In this document: positions 12,181 to 23,539 of the stretch, in pieces
Numbering within the stretch: position 1 is the stretch's first letter
Layout: every line of letters begins with the position of its first letter
NCBI RefSeq assembly: GCF_932294415.1
Contig: NC_065545.1
Span: forward strand, 19,100,857-19,164,856
Source: Quercus robur
Taxonomy: Eukaryota > Streptophyta > Magnoliopsida > Fagales > Fagaceae
Direction: 5' to 3'
DNA: 64,000 nt
Notes under the pieces: model-generated
What the model was told of the DNA's origin: nothing
What the model saw: the letters and a program-made list of their open reading frames with translations, nothing else
The model's database searches: none
Made by a program: the position numbers and the translations under genes

Positions 12181-13717
12181 GCAAAAATATCATTTTGGTC
12201 CCTATATTTTGGGATCATAGTCAATTTGGTCCCTATTGTTAACTCACAAACGGAAAATATCTCCGTGACAAACGGTTTGCATTGTTGACGCACACATGGC
12301 TAACATAATAATATAATATTAAATAATTAAATATTTAAAAATCCACCTAAGCATTTTAATTTAAAACAAAACCCCTGTAAAAAACTGAAAATATTAATTG
12401 AAAGAAAAAAAAATTATTATTTTTTAGAAAAAAACCTCAATTTCTTTTTTATTTTTTCTTCTATATTCTTAAAACATTTTCTTAGCTACTAGCCATAATT
12501 CCCAGCAACACAACAATCTAAAACTAAACAATAATCACACAGTTGTTAAAACTCAATTTTCTTTTACAATTATCTACTTTTATCTATTTTCCTAGCAACT
12601 TCACACAACCATCAAAAACCACCACAGTCAGATTCAACCATTTATAGCCACCATCAACATCCAATTATCCAAACCATTGAAGGTTGAACCACCCCAGACT
12701 GAAATCCTCAACCATCAGAAATCAGTTTTCCCATTTCTAATCCAACAAAACATTTAAAACAGCAAGGCCTAGAACCGTATCCCTACTGCCGATATCGAAC
12801 AGACGAGACCCACTTCTCCCTTTGCGTCGCCCATGACGACGTCCTCCGTTCCTGCTGCTCCCCTTGGGCATTTACTGTCGAATCCTTGCACGAAGTCACT
12901 GATGTCCCTTCTTGCTCCACCATGCTCAGCCATGGTTATTGGAAATAAATATTTGGATTTCTGTGTGTATGCGTGTGAGAGAATGAGAGAGAGAGAGAGA
13001 GAGAGAGGCAAGGAAGCTTATATTACTGAAAATAGATTGGATTTATGCGTGTGTGTGAGAGTGAATGAGATAGAGAGGTAGAGAAGTTTAGTTTCAGAGT
13101 GTTGCTGGTTATTGTGTTTGGTATTTAAGAAAGTGCAGGGATGGAAAAGGAAATAAAAGGAATTCAAGATTTATTAAAAAAAAAAATTATTTTCTTTATT
13201 TTTGTTCAGTTTAAATATTTTCAGTTTTTTTTTTTTTTTTTTTTTTTGTCTGATACAGATTTTGTTTTAAATTAAAATGCATAGTTGGACTGATAAAAAA
13301 AAAAAAAAAAGCTTAGGTGGCTTTTTAAATATTTAAATATTTAATATTATGAGAAATTATATATCCACAACATTTTTACAACAAATCTTAAGTGGCAGGT
13401 TGTTACTGATTGTTATTATTGGGGCAAAAAAGTAATCTTAGTGTTAGGTTCAAATTTGAACCAATAACAACTAACCACCTATGATTTGTTGTGAAAATGT
13501 TATGGACGTAGCACATTTCTAATATTATATTATTATGTTGGCCACATGCGCGCCAACAATGCAAACCATTTGTCAAATAGATATTTTCTGTTAGTGAGTT
13601 AACGGTAGGGACCAAATTGATTGCAACTTGAAAATAATAGGGATCAAATTAACTACTATTAAAATGTAAGGACCAAATTGACTATAACCCCAAAATATAG
13701 GGACCAAAACAGTGTTT
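12181..13717. mobile_element. MULE-like non-autonomous element with long inverted ends
   Basis: Both ends carry the same long sequence in inverted orientation: TTTTGGTCCCTATATTTTGG, then ATAGTCAATTTGGTCC, then GTTAACTCAC, extending more than 150 bp inward to CCACCTAAGC. A probable 9-bp target duplication, imperfect at 7/9, is TAATTGTAG (12172-12180) and TAATGATAG (13718-13726). Long TIRs with 9-bp duplications are typical of Mutator-like elements. The interior holds CCA/AAC-rich sequence and a GA microsatellite. No transposase is present. The right arm is interrupted by a small MITE at 13351-13519. Confidence 0.7.
13351..13519. mobile_element. 169-bp MITE nested in the MULE-like element
   Basis: Flanked by perfect 9-bp duplications TAATATTAT (13342-13350 and 13520-13528). 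The ends are inverted repeats around CCACAACATTTTTACAACAAATC and its counterpart. The uninterrupted opposite arm of the host MULE, near 12300-12335, serves as the empty site. A related sequence lies near 17950-18110. Confidence 0.85.
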
Positions 13718-14307
13718 TAATGATAGAAATTAAATCTAATAATTATGAGTGTTTAAAACTTAATGCTGAAGTGTAAGACTTGAGATTGCGTGTTAAAGGA
13801 GGGGGAGAGAAATAAAGAAACAAATAATAACATATCCAATGAATGTAGGGAATTAATTTTGAAAAGGGGAAAGGGGAGTTTTGGGTGGCTATAAGTTTAA
13901 ATTGCTTGATTTTCTCATTAAATTTAACTAATGAATTTAGACTTGACTTGGACATTGGCAGTCTAATCTAGCCAAATTCCTACTCTATAATGGCAGACCA
14001 AATTCAAAATGGGTTTAATGGAGGAAAACATGACTTAAAAGGAAATAATTTTCAAAAAATTTACATTAGAAAATTTTCAAGTGATGGTTATGGTTGACAA
14101 AAAATTGATGAAATTAAGAAGAAAATTTGTATTATGAATATTTTTTTAGAACACCATATTAGGAATATAAGTATATAACATTAGACTTTTAATTTTCTGA
14201 AATACTAGAACCAAAACAAGAATAAAACTGTTTTCTAAAAAAAAAAAAAAAAAAACAAGAATAAAACTACTCCACTAGTTTTAGCCTATGAACTAAAATT
14301 AGTCCAG

Positions 14308-14311
<4 letters not shown>

Positions 14312-14369
<58 letters not shown>
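14312..14369. repeat. (CT)n(TA)n compound microsatellite
   Basis: About 29 bp of CT repeat pass directly into about 29 bp of TA repeat. Confidence 0.95.
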
Positions 14370-14370
<1 letters not shown>

Positions 14371-14372
<2 letters not shown>

Positions 14373-14534
14373 TAAGATTTAGGTACAGTACTTAAGTACT
14401 ATTCTTTAGGTTCATCTTTTAATATTCTATCATGAGAATTTTTTCTTATGGAATAGAAGTGTATTTTTTAGTTAAATAGTAATATGGTTGAATTTTAAGA
14501 GAGAAACCTAAGATACTGTACCTAAATTTTGTCA
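14371..14534. repeat. MITE, family A copy 2
   Basis: Same family as 11434-11600: it starts GATTTAGGTACAGTACTTAAG and ends CCTAAGATACTGTACCTAAAT, so the ends pair as inverted repeats. It inserted beside the (TA)n tract. Confidence 0.7.
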
Positions 14535-15324
14535 TATATATATACACACACATATATACACAAAACAATACCTAACTCCTGTTCCTTTTTGAGCACCAAA
14601 TGTCTTCATATTCTCAAGCACCACTTCCTTCCAGCCAATCATCCTCTACCTCTACTCCTCCTCCAAACAGGTGAGAGAATAGCTAAGTATATTTTATTAA
14701 CAATTTTCTAATTTTATCAGTATTTCACAAAATTATTCCTAATAATTTTCAAATGGTTTTTGTTTTTGTTTTTTTATCGTTTTTAAAAAGATTGGGCGAG
14801 TCGGGTTGGCCCTAAGACTGACCTGAGTGTATGACCCGGACCTGACCCATGAATCCATCTAGCCCGCCCAAGATCCTTAGGGTCAGCCCTGCAACCAACC
14901 AATTAATTTACAAATGCTCTGTTATACATACACCAGAGCAAAGATAAAAACTTGGCAGGAAATTAAAACAAACTAACATCATGCAGCTCTGTACACGTGT
15001 CATAACAGAAATATCAACAGTACTAACCCAATCCTAACTAATTGAATATCAGCATGTGGCAATACGATTGAAGTTCCAGCTACATACAGAACCTACTTGC
15101 AGTTTATGTAGAACAGTAGATCAACTAAACACTATAGCTTATGCAGAAACATCGCCGACTTTAAGATTAGCATTATTCATCTAATTAAAGTAGACTGCAA
15201 TTAGAAAGATACTTAATTGATTTACACAAATGTGAAATGCAAAGGGAAGTGTCTTATTATTCGTACCGTGTGATATTTATTTAGACAAAAGACGTACCTC
15301 ATTTTATTTAGACAAAAGACGTAC
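14535..15324. other. Non-coding 3' flank of the TIR-NBS gene
   Basis: AT-rich sequence. A GGGCGAGTCGGGTTGG...GGGTCAGCCCTGC segment at about 14790-14895 looks like a repeat end. No leucine-rich-repeat exon is recognisable here on the minus strand, which is where an LRR exon of the upstream NBS gene would be expected. Confidence 0.5.
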
Positions 15325-15330
15325 CTCATG
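15275..15330. repeat. Tandem duplication across the exon 2 splice donor
   Basis: The sequence TTATTTAGACAAAAGACGTACCTCAT occurs twice in a row, with the second copy ending in the exon 2 boundary. On the minus strand this gives two copies of the donor GAGGTACGTC about 26 bp apart. Confidence 0.85.
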
Positions 15331-18300
15331 AAACCATTGTTGGCTATATTCTCCAGCTCCTTCCGAAGATTGTCTGCGGTTAATTTCTTTACCCATTTCT
15401 ATAATCAAATCATGCATTGTCAGTCTGTTCAAGCAATCGATGGTTACAAGACATCGACGACCTAAAACTGCAAGTTCACTTTCAAAGGAGAAATCTGAGT
15501 CTCCAAGTATTTTCAAAGTATAATTTTTTTCCATTCCAACAAAGAAAAGTGCAATTTTTAGAAACAGCGCCTTCTGCTTATCGCTTAGTGAATGAAAACT
15601 TATCATCAATTCTTCACAAATTTTAAAACGAGAATCTTTTAATTCTTTCACTGTACTTTTCCATTCCAACTTGCTCTTGCCAAACAGACTAGAACCCAAA
15701 ACTTTTAATACCAATGGAAGTCCCTGAGCATAATATACTACTTCGTTTGTGAGCACTACATAATTTTCATTAGGATGGTCTTTTCCAAATGCATGCCAAC
15801 TAAAGAGCTGAAAAGACTCATTGTAATCCAGGAACGGTGATTCATAGATGAAATCACACCCAGCACCATGTAGCAGGTGCTTAGCTCTTGATGTAATAAT
15901 AATTATACTTCCTGGTTGAAAATAATCCTTATCAATACCTAGCTTTCTTAACTCATCAGGGCCCCACACATCATCGAGAACAAGAAGAAACTTTTTACTC
16001 TGAATTATGTCTCTTATAACACTAATTCCTTCATAAACATCCCTAACTTTTTTCTTGGAATTTACTTGGGCACTGGAAATAATTTGCTCTTGTAAATCAA
16101 TCAGACCACCTGATTGTTCAGATCTTGTTCGTATATTTTCAAGAAAGCAACTTACTTCGAATTTACATTTTATTAGGTTATATAGAGCTTGGGCAATTGT
16201 TGTTTTGCCAATGCCACCCATCCCCCAAATGCCAACCATGCAAACATCACCTGCATACTCATCTAAATGCTTATTGATTTCTTGCACCCGAGACTCAACT
16301 CCAACTGGGTAGGGTGTAACAGTGAAGTATGCCAGATTTAATTTAATCAAAATATCTCCAATAATTTTCTCTATAAGCTTTGACTCGGAACTGCAAGTTG
16401 TATCCAAAATAAAAATAGAAGTCAGCGATCATTTATTATTTAAGATGAAACTAATTAATCATGAATAGAATGAAACACCAAAATCATATAAATACTTTGT
16501 TGCTCCCTTTTTTGTGTGTTTGTTTCTCTAAAAAAACATCTTTGTTGCTCCCTAAGATTTAATCATGACTCATGAGCTATTTTAGTCCTTAATTGCTTTT
16601 TTAGTCCCGTACATGATATTGCCAAACCAAAAACTGATACTTAGGGTCCGTTTGGATACAGCTGAAAACTGAAAACTGAAAAACATTGTAGTGAAATAAT
16701 TTTTAAATGTGTGAATAGTATCGTGGGACCCATTTTTAATGAAAAAGTTGCTGAAAAGTGAAATTTGTGGGTCCGTGAACAGTACACGATGTGCTGTGAT
16801 TGGTCAAAAAAATTTGAAAAGTCAAAGTTTGCGGCTACTGTTCATTGAACAGTGCATGAACAGTAGCCGCAACGCCCAAAACGCTCCAAAACGAGTGAAA
16901 AAAAAAAAAAAAAAAAAAAAAAACAGACAAAACGCAAACGCAGGGAACTTTCAGCCGAATCCAAACGCACTCTTAGAGCGCGTTTGGATTCGGCTGAAAA
17001 AAACTGCGTTTGCGTTTTGTCTGTTTTTTTTTTTTTTTTTTTTTTTTTAACGCGTTTTGGAGCGTTTTGGGTGTTGCGGCTACTGTTCATGCACTGTTCA
17101 ATGAACAGTAACCGCAAACTTTGACTTTTCAAAATTTTTTGGACCAATCATAGCACATCGTGTACTGTTCACGGACCCACAAATTTCACTTTTCAGCAAC
17201 TTTTTCATTAAAAATGGGTCCCACGATACTATTCACACATTTAAAAATTATTTTGCTACAGTGTTTTTCAGTTTTCAGTTTCAGTTTTCAGTTTTCAGCT
17301 GTTCAATGAACAGTAGCCACAAACTTTGACTTTTCAAAATTTTTTGGACCAATCACAGCACATCGTGTACTGTTCACGGACCCACAAATTTCACTTTTCA
17401 GCAACTTTTTCATTAAAAATGGGTCCCACGATACTATTCACACATTTAAAAATTATTTCGCTACAGTGTTTTTCAGTTTTCAGCTGGAAAAAAAAGATAA
17501 GTTACCCGTTTGGTTTCCGTGTTTTACTGTGTTTCAGCGTTTGCGTTTTGGGCATGGGACCCACGCTACAGTTGCACGCAGTAAAAGCTGCAAATGTTGA
17601 CTTTTCCACTATGAACAGTGCATCCGTGCACTGTTCACAGATCCACAAATTCCACTTTTCAGCAACTTTTTCATTAAAAATGGGTCCCAAGGCACTATTC
17701 ACACATTTAAAAATTATTTGGCTACAGTATTTTCAGTTTTAGTTTTAAATTTCAGCAAAAATAAGCTCAATCTAAACAGACCCTAGGAACAACGCCATAT
17801 GCATTTTAGGGTGTTCACTAGGTTCCAAAATAGAATTTTATACTTGAAAAAAAAAATTATATACATAATTATTTTTAAACTAAAACATTTTCTCTAAATA
17901 TTGAACACAATGACTTGAGCATCTTAAGTATTTGGGTTCAACAAAAATAGAGTAATGTTATGATTACAATAATTTCACAACAGATCTTAAGTAGTACGCT
18001 GTTATTGGTTTTCAATTGGGTACACCATTGATATCACTTTTTTTATACATCAATAACAACTTATCATCTAAAATTTTTAGTGAAATTGTTGTAAACGAAT
18101 AACTTCTCATAAAACTTATCTTGGTCCCCCCCAAACATAATATAATCCTTAACTCTTTAATAATAGTAAAAATGAACCTAAATAATAGTAAAAATTGCCC
18201 AAAGAACAACAAATGAACAAAAAATTCAACAAAAACCTATTAAAAAACATAAAAATAAAAAATAAAAACTTCTAATCTAATTCGAAACTCGTTCAACCCT

Positions 18301-20238
18301 TTATATAAAAATACTGCCTAATTTCATTTTTCCTAAAAGCAATAATAAGAGAGATACTTTGGCCATGAGATTTCCTTAGCAACTTTGCTCGAAGGCTTGA
18401 CTTCCAGCCAAAATGGCTATTACTATTTGCCCCTTTCTCTGTCACTTTCTCAATTTTTCTCTTTATTATTAACATTTTAGACCCTCTTTCATTTTTTTAC
18501 TCTCATATCAACATTATTAGTTCTCATTTTAACTCTCATTAGTCGTTTCTCCAAAAAAAAAAAAAAAAAAACTCTCATTAGTCACTTTTTGCCTATTTAT
18601 TTTGTTAGTAGAAAGAAATTGTAAACTTTATATATTTGTAAGTTTTTTTTTTTTTTTTTGGTTATATCAATATATTCAAGTTTTTTTAATGAGATTTTAT
18701 GTAATTTAAATTTCTTTTTACACCCTAAAAAAAAGATTTTAGATCAAAACAATCACTTTAACTTTGTTAGTACCTAGACTAGATCACAAGTTTAGGACTA
18801 AAATCACTCATAGAAACGTCATACAAGTTTAGAAACCATCACTATATACATGGGCGGAGCCATGTTGAAGGGTGGGGGGCCATGCCCCCCCTCCCCCCCC
18901 ATTTTGAAATTTTTTTAAATATATATATAAATTTTAATGTTTTCAAAATTTAGTCTACAAAAATAAGAGTTGGCCCCCCCAAGTATTTGAATTAGTCCAA
19001 TGATGCTTTAAAAAAAAAAAATTGGTCTAATAGTTATAGGGACAACTTTATTTTTCGCAATTTTATTTTTTATTGTAAAATGTGTCTTTATATCTGTTAA
19101 ATATTTGAAAAAGTTTGGCACCAAACATGTTTGAATTTATCTTTTTCAACCTGTTATGTGGCGATTAACAAGTCATTGACTCATTAAAAAATTATTGTCA
19201 CTAAAACTACACATGAAATGTCTCTTTAGTTGCCACATAATGGGTCAAAGCAAAATAGTTTCAAATATGTTTTGAGCCTAATTTGTTCCTCCAAGTTTTG
19301 GATCATTCTTGTTTTTGAAAATTACATTAGTTCGATTGAATAATTTTACTTACATTAGTATAAAATTTGATAATTTTTATAGAAAATGAAACTTTTTAAG
19401 AATTTCACTATGAAAATTGTGAAAATGTATTTTATTAATTTTATGAAAGATAGCCATCAAACATAATTTTGATTGAAAATATTAAGCTCTTTTTTTGTTG
19501 GGTGTGTGTATATATATAACTTATCAAATAAAAAAGTGTGTGTATATAAAAAAAAAAGCATGTGTATTTATGTGTGTGTATGGAGTTGTCTTAATAAATA
19601 TATTAGTGTTGCAACTTGGCCCCCAAATAAAAATTCCTGGCTCCACCCCTGACTATATATATTTGCCTTTTTTTTTTTTTGGTAGTATCTACATCATTAC
19701 TGTCAAATATATTTAGCAAAAAAATGAATTACCGATGTGCGTCATTTCCCGAGTCCCACCCGGCCAAGTTTGCAGCCTCAGTCAAAGCAGTCCTCCACCT
19801 CTGCACCTTACCTTCCCCGAAACGCTCCACATGACTGGCAAATACTTGGGCCAAATTCCCCTTCAGTGCACGCAACTTGGACGGCTCCACATTGTAGAAA
19901 ATGGGCAGTACAATTTGCTGCAAGCTCCGTCTGCATTCCAAGATCTTAGCCAGCTCATTCAGACACCAGCTGGAAGCAGCGTAATTTATGGAGAACACTA
20001 TAATAGCAATCCTTGATGTCTCGATTGCCTTCTCTAGCTCGGTCCAAATATCTTTCCCTCTCTCGAGCTCCTTGTCATCTCTAAAGGCGCGAATCTCGTG
20101 CCGTTTTAGAGCAGCAAAGAGGTCATGGTCTGTAAAGCTTTTGCCAGTATCATCGCCATTGTAACTTACAAATACTTCGTAACCCCATGTAGGACTTGGG
20201 CTGGATGTGAATGATGAAGAAAAGGTTGTTAGCGCCAT
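15325..20238 (-). CDS. TIR-NBS disease-resistance-type gene (no LRR seen)
   Basis: Probable intracellular immune receptor of the TNL class. Exon 1 is 20238-19733 and encodes the TIR domain (YEVFVSYNGDDTGKSFTDH, the RDDKELERG loop, SINYAASSWCLNEL). ATG 20238 (MALTTFSSS) is preferred over 20283. Exon 2 is 16390-15325 and encodes NB-ARC with all main motifs in order: P-loop GMGGIGKTT, kinase-2 LLVLDDVW, RNBS-B IIITSRAKHLL, GLPLVLKVLG and MHDLI. The splice sites CG|GTAATT and TTGCAG|TT join the exons in frame (NDAHR-SESKLIEK). Exon 2 ends at CATGAG|GTACGT, the usual TNL position before LRR exons. None is found downstream in 10.4-15.3 kb, so this is either a TN-type gene or a truncated TNL. Its 3.3-kb intron is full of MITEs. 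Confidence 0.88.
16643..17787. repeat. Cluster of related MITEs in the TIR-NBS intron
   Basis: At least four segments share GGGTCCCACGATACTATTCAC, AGCAACTTTTTCATTAAAAATG and CACTGTTCACGGACC motifs, in both orientations. The outer ends are GGGTCCGTTTGGAT on the left and CTAAACAGACCC on the right, which pair as inverted repeats. No clear target duplication was found. Members of the same family lie at 44058-44455 and 45408-45612. Confidence 0.8.
16658..17300. repeat. Large near-perfect palindrome, arms about 315 bp
   Basis: The sequence from CAGCTGAAAACTGAAAACTG at 16658 is matched as reverse complement by the end at 17300 (...TTTTCAGCTG). The centre is near 16976, where CCGAATCCAAACGC meets GCGTTTGGATTCGG. 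Each arm includes one poly-A/poly-T tract. A transcript through this intron could fold into a long hairpin. Confidence 0.88.
17950..18112. repeat. MITE related to 13351-13519
   Basis: Inverted ends TTACAATAATTTCACAACAG and GTGAAATTGTTGTAAACG flank a core with GTTATTGGTT, like the nested MITE in the MULE-like element. Boundaries are approximate. Confidence 0.5.
18849..19651. mobile_element. Non-autonomous hAT element, 803 bp
   Basis: Perfect 8-bp target duplications ACTATATA lie at 18841-18848 and 19652-19659. The terminal inverted repeats are CATGGGCGGAGCCATG and, as reverse complement, CAGGGGTGGAGCCAGG. There is no coding capacity. It sits in the intron of the TIR-NBS gene. Confidence 0.88.
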
Positions 20239-20283
20239 GAAAGCAGAGCAACAAACTATTCTTCCAAGAAAGAAATTAAGCAA

Positions 20284-21045
20284 AGCAAATTAAAAAAGAC
20301 CAATGCGCGGCGAAACATTATTAATTGTAGACTTGGTCGATCGGTAGTCTTCTTGTTATCTTCCAAGAACCACCAAGGAAGATGGGGGGAAAGTGGCAGG
20401 CAAGTGGGGATAGTCAAAAAGTTTGGTGCGATTGTCGATGGGTGGGACCCGAAATGTTGCTTTTCTGATATAATTAATCAATTATCTTCTTTTTTTTTCG
20501 GTCAACACACAAATCAAGTCACTCAACACTTAACACTACCTGACTGTCCCTCCCTCACACGTTGCAGAATGTGGAGTTCGTCGTGAATCAAAAATTGTAT
20601 ACTCAGGGATAAGATCTTTTAATTCTCTTGATGATCTATATTTACAAGCACGTTTGACAATTGTCAATTATCAAAACCAAAGACCAAATCGAAAAAAGAA
20701 AAATAAACCCTTGTAAATGAATTTTTTATTCTCTTTTAATATATAGAAACCTGTAGTATTTTTCTCTTTGGTTTTCAATAGTCCAAAATCTATTCTATAG
20801 TACTCTGAAAGCATATTTTATACTTTTATCACTCCCAGTTAAAATAAACATCCTCTCCAATGTGATACTACAATTATCCGGTGACAACATTAGACGTTCA
20901 GTTGCTCAATTTACATTTTTTGATTAGTCATTGTTTCAGTGTACTTTTGCTTTCCAATTCTTTTAGATTTATCCTCCATTTGTAAACTGATTGATCTGCA
21001 CTTTTAAATCTTTGGCCAAAAGGGTTGGCTTTAATTGTTTATAGG
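20284..21045. other. 5' flank of the TIR-NBS gene, non-coding
   Basis: Upstream sequence of the minus-strand gene, AT-rich beyond about 20600. No TATA box or other regulatory site can be named with confidence. Confidence 0.4.
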
Positions 21046-22200
21046 CAGAAATATTATTTTCGTCCCTACATTTTTACTCTATTTTCATTTTTGTATCTAC
21101 TTTTTTTTTTTTACCGGTTTTAGTCTTTATTTTGAAAAATGCATTCCGTTTTTATCTCTACCGTCATCTTTCTAATAAAAATATCCTACGTAACTAACGG
21201 AGTGCACTGTGGGCACTCAAAACGCCTACGTGGCTATTAAAATATTAATAATAAATTTTAATTTGGCATTTAAGTAATGCCACATCATTTTTTTCTTTTC
21301 TTTAATTATTTTAAAATAAAATAAAATTTTAGTTATTATTTAATTATTTAAATAATCATTAAATAAATAAAATAAAATTTTCTTTTTAGTTCATGTTCTT
21401 TATGTTCTTACTATTCATGTTCTTCATGTTTTTAGTAAATTAATTCTTTTTTCTTTTCTTTTCTTTGTCTTTCATGTACTTTCTTTATAACCAAACAAAT
21501 CAAAATTCAAAACTTAGATCGAACAATAATCAACATACACCAACCAAAATCCAGAAATCAACATACACCCACCAAAATCCAAAACCCAAAAATCGACATA
21601 CACCAACAATTAAACCTAGAAATCAACATACACCACACAACCACAAATCAACACACACTACAAACCTAGAAATCAACACACACACACAAACCCACAAACA
21701 AAAATCAGTGTACACCACAAACCCAAAAATGAACAACAGAATACAACATACACCACAAACCCAGAAATCAACAAACACCACAAACCTAAATCAACAAACC
21801 TCACGACCCATAGACCCAACATCAGAATACACCATTATCTATCTCCATCACAATCTGCACCACTGAGTTGAGAGATAAAGAGATGAAAAAGAGAGACTTA
21901 TCAATCTAGGAGAGAGAGACAACGATTTGTGAGATAGAGAATCGAGAGATAGAGAGAGTTTGAGCCATTTGGGTCTGAGTTTGAGTGAATCATGAGATAG
22001 AGAGAGTAGGTATGTCAAAGAAAGAAAAGAAAGAACCATCACCGATTGTGGTGGTGGTGGCAATGGCGATGAGCGGAGGATATCGACCATGGAGTTAGAA
22101 AGAGTTGTGACAGTTTTGGAAGAGAGAGGAAGGTTTGAGAATATTTTAGAAGGAAGGGAACCGGTTTGATAAGGTAGTGTTGGGGTTTTAAGTTTTTCTT
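21046..22200. mobile_element. MULE-like fragment, one end visible
   Basis: The left end (GGCAGAAATATTATTTTCGTCCC ... CTACGTAACTAACGGAG ... GCCTACGTGGC) is of the same style as the MULE-like element at 12181. The interior repeats AATCAACATACACCA-type units (about 21525-21790), then a GA-rich segment. No matching right end was found, and the sequence changes character near 22200. Confidence 0.45.
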
Positions 22201-22983
22201 CCAAGACGCAACATGAGACCCAACTTGTGCAATAGACCAAACATCGCCAGGGGGCTCTCAGATAGTGATTCCCCCAGACGCTCGAGGGGGAGTTCTTTAA
22301 GGCGCATCCCCCGGGCCCGTAGGAGGTTGCTCTGTCGTGCACTGTCTCTTCTGAGAGCGGCCGGGGGGAGGAGGAGGGGGAGTTGGATTTCTTCCTTGGG
22401 GCTCTTACTGTTGCGCTACTAGACGAGCTCCAGGCAGAAAGCGGTCGATAGTCATTGCTCGTCTGCTCACCATTTCGTCTTCAGCAGTGTCGGATTCTGC
22501 TCCTAAGGAATTTACCGATTCAGCTGTTGCTGGCTTGGCTACTTGAATGGGGGTTGGATCTTGAGGTCTTTCAACAGGTCTATGGATGACTCAATTTTTG
22601 GAGATTGTTTCTGCTAAAGTGTCTCTGAGGGGTACTAATGATTTCGCTTTGACTATACGGGGACTAAGGTCCCGAGCTTCACCAACCGTTAAAGATGGGG
22701 GGAGTAAATTGGAATGCCGTACGTTGATGTACGATAGTAGAGGGTTGTCCACTAGTATAGTCTGGCTGAACAACTATTAGGTAGAGTATACCGGATTGCA
22801 GCTGAGTATTAGGTAGGACGCCCGAAGCTATTTGTCCGAGTGCACAAATATCTCCGACCTGAGCACAAAATTGAGGTCCCTCACGTGCACAACTCTAAGG
22901 TCCGGTTTAAATCTTTTCCCTTCTGCACCAAAATGACAAGAAGATCAGTTAGTATATGTGTAAGTAAAATAAGGAAAAGCATC
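22201..22983. other. GC-richer debris of unknown origin
   Basis: This is clearly richer in GC than its neighbours, with short open stretches but no recognisable domain. It is probably repeat-derived. The Tat element inserted at its right edge. Confidence 0.4.
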
Positions 22984-23462
22984 TGACGGGAATGACGACT
23001 CTACATCCCGCTGACGAAGATAACATTAATGACGGGAGAATCATCCATGACGAGGTAATCAGAAACAACGAAGAAAGCCATCATCACTGACGAAGGCAGG
23101 GAGTTATTCAATGCAGTCAATCAATGACCCGAGCAGTTACCAAATCGACCAAGCAGACCGTTGGAGAGCCTCTTAAAAGTCTCATTACTGACCAGGGGCG
23201 TTACTTCAGAAAGCATTAACAGCCTCAACGGCTAGCCCTTAAGGCCTCAGGTATAAAACTTTCATACAACCAACAGAAGAGGATATATGCAAAAATACCC
23301 TGAAATTATATTTTATTTCCTTACTGTGTTTAATTGTGATCCTAACTTTGGCATCGGAGACTTTGTGGCAGGCACCACACCGGTGTCCCTCATCGAGCAA
23401 ACTTTCACTTTCTACAAGAGATTCCATCTGCTCACTCTTACTGACGGATTTGTGTTCCATCA
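22984..23462 (+). repeat. 5' LTR of the Tat element
   Basis: Starts TGACGGGAATGACG and ends GTGTTCCATCA. A TATAAAA-like box (GGTATAAAAC) near 23250 may mark the promoter. Confidence 0.95.
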
Positions 23463-23539
23463 GTTTGGCGCCATCTGTGGGGAACGAGTTTTCAGATTTA
23501 CATTCGAAAACGTAGTTTCCATCAATTCACCATATCCAG

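Noticed and set aside
12769-13011. 80-codon minus-strand ORF in the MULE-like element
   Set aside because: Part of it is a GA microsatellite read as Leu/Ser; the remainder has no recognised homology. Kept only as part of a possible capture question.
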